Source: Saccoglossus kowalevskii
Taxonomy: Eukaryota > Hemichordata > Enteropneusta > Harrimaniidae
Assembly (NCBI RefSeq): GCF_000003605.2
Contig: NW_003151261.1
Location: 74,672-95,431 of the forward strand
Length of the DNA stretch: 20,760 nt
Reading direction: 5' to 3'
Shown here: one piece after another, positions 11,201 to 17,200 of the stretch
Position numbering within the stretch: position 1 is the stretch's first letter
Layout of the letters: each line of letters begins with the position of its first letter
The notes under the pieces: model-generated
The model's database searches: none
The model's input: the letters and a program-made list of their open reading frames with translations, nothing else
What the model was told of the DNA's origin: nothing
Position numbers and translations under genes: made by a program

Positions 11201-14200
11201 CAAATGCATTAAGATACGTGTATGAAGTGTGTGGTGCCGGAAAAATTTTTGAGATCTACATGTACATGTATGACGGCACAGAATGATGTATCGTAATTTC
11301 TCTATTAATAGCATATGCTCTTGAGTATTTGACAGAAATTGTTAATTGATCCAGTATACAATCAAATTTTTTTGTGTGCGCTTCTAATACAGGAAATAGA
11401 GTACATCATTAAAGCCACTGTATGATGTGTATGAAGATCGCATACAATTACCTTGTTTTAGGAGCCATCCTTCTTTATCTGGATTAAAGAATGTATGTGT
11501 CAAATCATTCCCATCGTCATCAGGTATTTTGAACGGCTCCTTCTTTATACTATCATACAAGCTCTGCAAAGCCAATAAATAACAAGCAATATTATACAAC
11601 TAGCATAACAGGATTGCATTCACCTGAGTAATACGAGTATATATCTTCACTGTATTGTCTCCATGCATACATTGTAGCATTCTGATGATCACTACACGAT
11701 GAACCTAGTTGTCAGTTGACTTACCTCAAGTAATTCTCTCGGTAGATCACCACCGTCATTAATACCTCTATTCATTGATATAAACCTCTCCACAGATGGT
11801 TTATCTCTCACACTAGGGTTATGTAGACTAGTGTTTAACATTATTATAGCAAATGATAACACATAGCATGTATCTAAAAATAAAAACAAAAAACATTACA
11901 GTTCCACATGGCGAATCAAAACAAACAAAACAGACAGTGTTTGTATTCTTGCATGCATAGAAACTTGCAGATTCTAGACATACGACTCGACTCTAAATCC
12001 TTTCAAACTCTGAACACATTGACCAACAGGCCATGCATGGCACAGTCCCCGATAGTTATCAAATTTAAGATATATAGTTTTGTTTATAATAATATAGCTG
12101 GAATATAACCATGTCAGGAATATGATTTTTTTAACATTAAAATGATTGACATTTGTATCTGATCGTCAAACAAGTACTTGTCCCTGGAACAGCATTCAAA
12201 ATCAGCCATTTTGAATACATGTATATATATAACATGATGTATAAAGAATATATAAAATTTGAATATAATCAGTCAAAGCATTTAAGACATATGGCTCTAG
12301 AAGCCCAATCATTAAAACAAAATGGCTGCCAGTCAGCCATTTTGAATCCAATCTGAAAAATAAAATGACGTGCATCAAGGTCCTATAATGCCTAATGTAT
12401 ATACCAAGTTTGAAATGCTTGATTTTGATGATTTTTAGCACTGCGTCCAAACAGGGACTACTGGTAATAATGGTCATCATAATCTAACTTGACCATCTTG
12501 CGACCCTAGGCCCCAAGACATTCAATTACTTGAACAGGATTTTTGCAACAAACATTTTTGTGCTAGTTTTTGTACATTTTGATTATTTTTCTATTACTGT
12601 AAAATACTTTATTTTCACTTGGAATTAATTTTCGCTATTTTCACTAAAGGAATGATTCAAGGAAAATTAAATCCAGCGAATATACCTTTTTTCCTATATT
12701 TTACATTCAACTCGTCAAAAATCAGTGAAAATAAATTCCATAAAAAACACCCAAAAAGTTTTTTAAGCTGAAATTAATTCCAGCTAAAATAAAGTATTTT
12801 TAAATACTGTATTATATTGTTAATTTTAGACCAAAGCGACATAATTGCCCATTTGCTACTGGTCTTTATAATCAATTTTTTTTTTTTTGTAAAGACAAAA
12901 TTAATGGATTCAATTTGGCTTTCAAAGGGTTCTTCAAGCGTGATGTGATGTGGCTACAGATCCCTAAATCATATAGATGAATCACTGGAAAGATTTTCCT
13001 TACCCCCCACATAAACCCTAACCCTCAATGTAACTGTATATACACCTCTGGAAATAAATATACATGTCTTGGAGAGGGACATGTATGTATAATTAAATTG
13101 GGGAAGGGTACAGGAGGGGCAAGGTTAGTATTAAAGTTATGGTTGAGACCCTAAGAAACTCTTACCACATCACCATAGAAAATTTCAACTACAGGTCATA
13201 CACCATGTCTATAGACAAGGATTTAGATGGCCAATAAAACATGGTTTAAAATGGTTTTAAGACCAGTTGTAGTGACCATAGCATACAAGTTATTACCTTC
13301 ATTAGTGAACACCCCTGGATTACTCTCACAATATCTCTTGGCAAACGCTTCCATCATTCGGTCTATTTTCTGTGCTTCCCCTGGTAATCGGAAACTCCAT
13401 AAAAATTGTCTACAAAGATAACATACAAACTGTTGACAGTGGAAAGGAAACAAGTAGAGAATTGTGCAAGTTTATACAGAATATGTATATGTACTCTAAA
13501 CTGTTTTTGTGATAACTTGTTGGTATTCATGAGGATAACAATTTGCAATTGTCACTGTGACCTGATGTTTTAATGATACTAGTTTTTTGTAAATATGCTG
13601 TACATTAATAAGCTGCTTGTCCCTTTGACACAATCGTTATTGCACAGTACTGTGACACACATACTTGTCTGTTGAACAACTCGATAGTAACATTTGCATT
13701 GAATCATGAATTAACATAAGTATGTGTGGCCTACACATACCCTGCATGTCAATATTACTAACAGAAATTTTTCTGTACCTAGATGACAATTTTGTTGAAC
13801 AGAAAATTTCACATACCTGAGTGCCTGCACCAATATCATATCAGCAAACTCATGAAGATATACAAAGGATTGTAGTACTTTTATGTTGAAATCATTACTG
13901 TAAAATAGTAGGGTCATTAGTGCTGTGCATATAAAATTATATAAACAATCAATTATAAATATTAATGTGTGTACTTACAACTCTCCAAGATAGTTACCGA
14001 TGGCAGTTTTATTGAGTCCTTCACCTTTGTACAGAAACTGCGCAACTTCTTCAGGTGTGTTTTTCAATAATCCATTGTCTATCATATACTCTATGCCCTG
14101 TAGACAAAAATCAAAATGTGACACCATGACAATAGATGCATACCGCCTATCCCTTCAGAAAACTTAAATGTAATATTGAGCCAAAATACCCTTTGTGGCA

Positions 14201-17200
14201 ACAAATGTGTTGTATACAAATTAACGACTATTGTCTACGATGTGATTTTGACACATACCTTTTTCGGGTCCATGCCGAATTTTCGAGTGGCAGCGATTAT
14301 CTTTTTAGTTCTACTATCAGTTTTGCTGTAGAAAAAAAAAAGAATTGTCACAACTATATTGAACATTGCATGCACATATCAAGTAATGTTGTACCTAGAA
14401 CTTTTTAAGAGGTTATTGATGTTAATTATTTCTATAACAAAGTAAATATGCAAATGAAATACTATTAAGATGCAAAACAGCCACCATGCTTGGATAATAA
14501 AGTGGAAAGAACACTTGTATCAAGTAAATAGATTTGCACATCTTATATTCTCTTCTCTAACAATTTTAATTAGTGCTGTGAAAATACTGTAAATGGAAAA
14601 CATTTTTTGGGGATTTTTGTATTTAAATTTATATTATTTAAATTTGAAAACTAACAAAACATAAGTAGGCAGCAACAACATCAAATTAAACCTGATAATT
14701 TAAATTCCAGAGATTGGCTCACACACATCATATCCATGTGTTTAAAATAGACTATGTAAATTATAGACTCCTCAAGAGTATTTCTACACTGCAATGACTG
14801 ACATGGGTTGTGAATACCAATTATGTTGGTGAATTTATCATATTCCAAACTTCTCAAGATCCTACATAATGTGTAAAATTGAATGTAAACCAAGACAACA
14901 GCCAAGTGTTCCAGTGTTTCAATTACTGCTCACTTGTACGCCTGGCACGGGTAACTATTCAGCCGGGCTAGAGAAAATTTCAAGTCACTAGCCCTGTGGT
15001 CGGGAAGATTTTTTGAGAAAATAAATAAAATAGTACTTTTTACGCAACATGTCTATGATTGTTGTCAAATTAATGTACCTAGAGGTCTGATGCGATCATT
15101 TGACACATGCAACATGTAAAACAAGTATAAACAACAACAATACATGAATGATGCATGATTTGAAATTTCACACTATACGCGATTTCAGTGAACTCTCACA
15201 ATATGCAAGAAACAATTGAAAGTACGTAAATCAAATATTGAAAACATAAGCAGGACCGATAGACTTTTAGCAGGGCAGGCAAGTTTTTAAAGTTACTGTC
15301 TTGTTGTTTGGTAAATGAATGATCAAAACATTGCACAGGAACTTAAAAAGCAGAAGTTTTCGGGTACTATTTTCACATTGGAGAATATGTGATACACATT
15401 TGATAGTCAATTTTGATGAAGTAAGGGTATCTGAATGCCATGTTCCATCTAGAAGATTGGTATTTTGACATTGAAAACAAAAAAATTTAAACTCAAAATC
15501 AAATGATGTTGAGTTTTTGTAGCAACGCTTGGAATGTGCCTATCACACATTATGCAAGACCTTGTGGAAGTACGAAAAATTATCTATTATTTTTGTATTT
15601 CCTATACAATGTATGTATGTCTCTCTTATGTGGCAGCTGAGGTTGTTGACAACAAACAAACTAACAATCACCTTGTTCACATGTGCTAACAAACAGGGCT
15701 AGATTGCTTTGTAAATACTCCTCCTAAGCTAAACCTAAAATCTGCATACATTACATCGCAGTGGTTACACCTCTTTATGCCCTATTCACTTACCATTGTG
15801 TCACTGTTAGAAAATGTTGTTTAAACATTTATTCATACATCTCGATACAGAGAATAGCCCAGGCCAATAGAAGAAGAATAATTATTCAAAAGTAGGTTAA
15901 AATCAACTCTGGGTTATTTCACCTTAACCATTTACCATGCATTATATCAACATTCCTTTAAATTCACCCTAAATTCCATCAGGACTTTTTTTTTTTTCAA
16001 CTTACCAACTGATTGGTCCATTTATGGTGATATTACTAGTACTACTACAAACAGACCTTGCAACAAAAAGTATTACTAACACTCAAAGCTGGGCATTTAC
16101 ACAATATATATGATAAAATGATAATGTAAAAGTTGATTTTCATTAACGCAATGCCACACAGCCACAACACAATGTAATTTGTTACACTACTTACCTATCA
16201 TCTATTTCATCCATCTTCACCAATTCCCAATCAACATCTGCTATCTCACATTTTAATTGCTGACAGTAAAACAAGACATACAATAACTGATTAATAAACA
16301 TAGGTTAACAAGTCAGGTCATCTATGTACACATACATGTACAATGTGTATGTAAATTTAACAGTCTTTTTTAATCCCTTGAGCACCAGATTGGTACAACA
16401 TTTTGCTTGTTTTTTTTTCTATATTTCTTTTTTTTTTTAATTTCAATCAAATGAACAAAATTTTCTATTGGCCACAAGTCTCAGTAAAAATTTTGGAGAT
16501 AAAAGTCAACTGTGATACTCAAAGGGTCAATTTGAATGCCATCATTATGGTATATGTATTTTTCTATTTGTTTATTCCAGAGAAAAAAAACATTGCCCAA
16601 TGGCAGCATGACATGTTGAAGACTACGAAAAAATTACAACTACTGGTATGCAGGTTTATTTTGTGGAAAGTGACATAAGTTGACTCTAGCATTCAAAGGG
16701 TTACCGGTAATACGAGTAAAAAATCTCTACATGTTTGGGATGTTATTTTTCACAGTCAAAACTATTCTGATGTCTGAGATTGCAATCAAATTATCATTTG
16801 AATATTATTGGCAGAAAAATCTAAATTCTGAAGATGCAAAACCAGTGAGACTAGCTGAGTGAAACACTAACCTGAATTTCTGACAATAACTTTTCTTTCC
16901 TGATTCGTATGTCAGCCAGCAAAGCCTCTTCTTCAGGAGTTAAATCTGAGAAGAGTACATTTCATTTTTTGACTTGGCTACACCAGATACAAACATGTAT
17001 GTAAATAAAAGTGATCCTCTGTGTCAGTTATAATCCTCACAATACACAGACAATCTTGAACCAGTTGTTATAGGGATTCAATTTAACAAATACATGTAAA
17101 CTGACAGGGATTGCGTTAACCCCATATTTTGCTTCCCGGACTCCAATTATTGAAGAGGGACCCAGTTTTTCAGGCAAGCTCGGGTCCAATCTCTAATAAA

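Larger units (their letters stand above)
7218..11451 (-). other. Cytohesin intron 9 (4.2 kb), splits the PH glycine loop
   Basis: The longest intron, inserted in phase 1 inside the loop codons of the PH domain. It is AT-rich and has no second recognised gene. Noted inside are a repeat at 7318-7418, a candidate 3-nt microexon at 8684-8686, a plus-strand exon-like segment at 8031-8084 and an unrecognised minus-strand open frame at 10142-10495. Confidence 0.6.
11874..13296 (-). other. Cytohesin intron 7 with palindromes and a MITE
   Basis: GT-AG intron between exons 7 and 8. It holds two short palindromes (12194-12216, 12318-12344), a TACTGTAAAA-type MITE (12595-12811) and a C-rich/G-rich patch around 13004-13150. 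The ORFs seen here belong to no family I recognise. Confidence 0.55.

Noticed and set aside
13004-13150. CCCTAACCCT word, telomere-like, with C-rich and G-rich strands nearby
   Set aside because: Only two hexamer units and no array; not enough for an interstitial telomere. The partial inverted similarity across the region was too weak to define an element.
13227-13421. Plus-strand open frame over cytohesin exon 7
   Set aside because: It is the antisense shadow of a clearly conserved Sec7 exon on the minus strand.
16403-16862. Two adjacent plus-strand ORFs of 91 and 60 codons
   Set aside because: Low-complexity Phe-rich translation over poly-T and an inverted-repeat element; no start, splice or family support.
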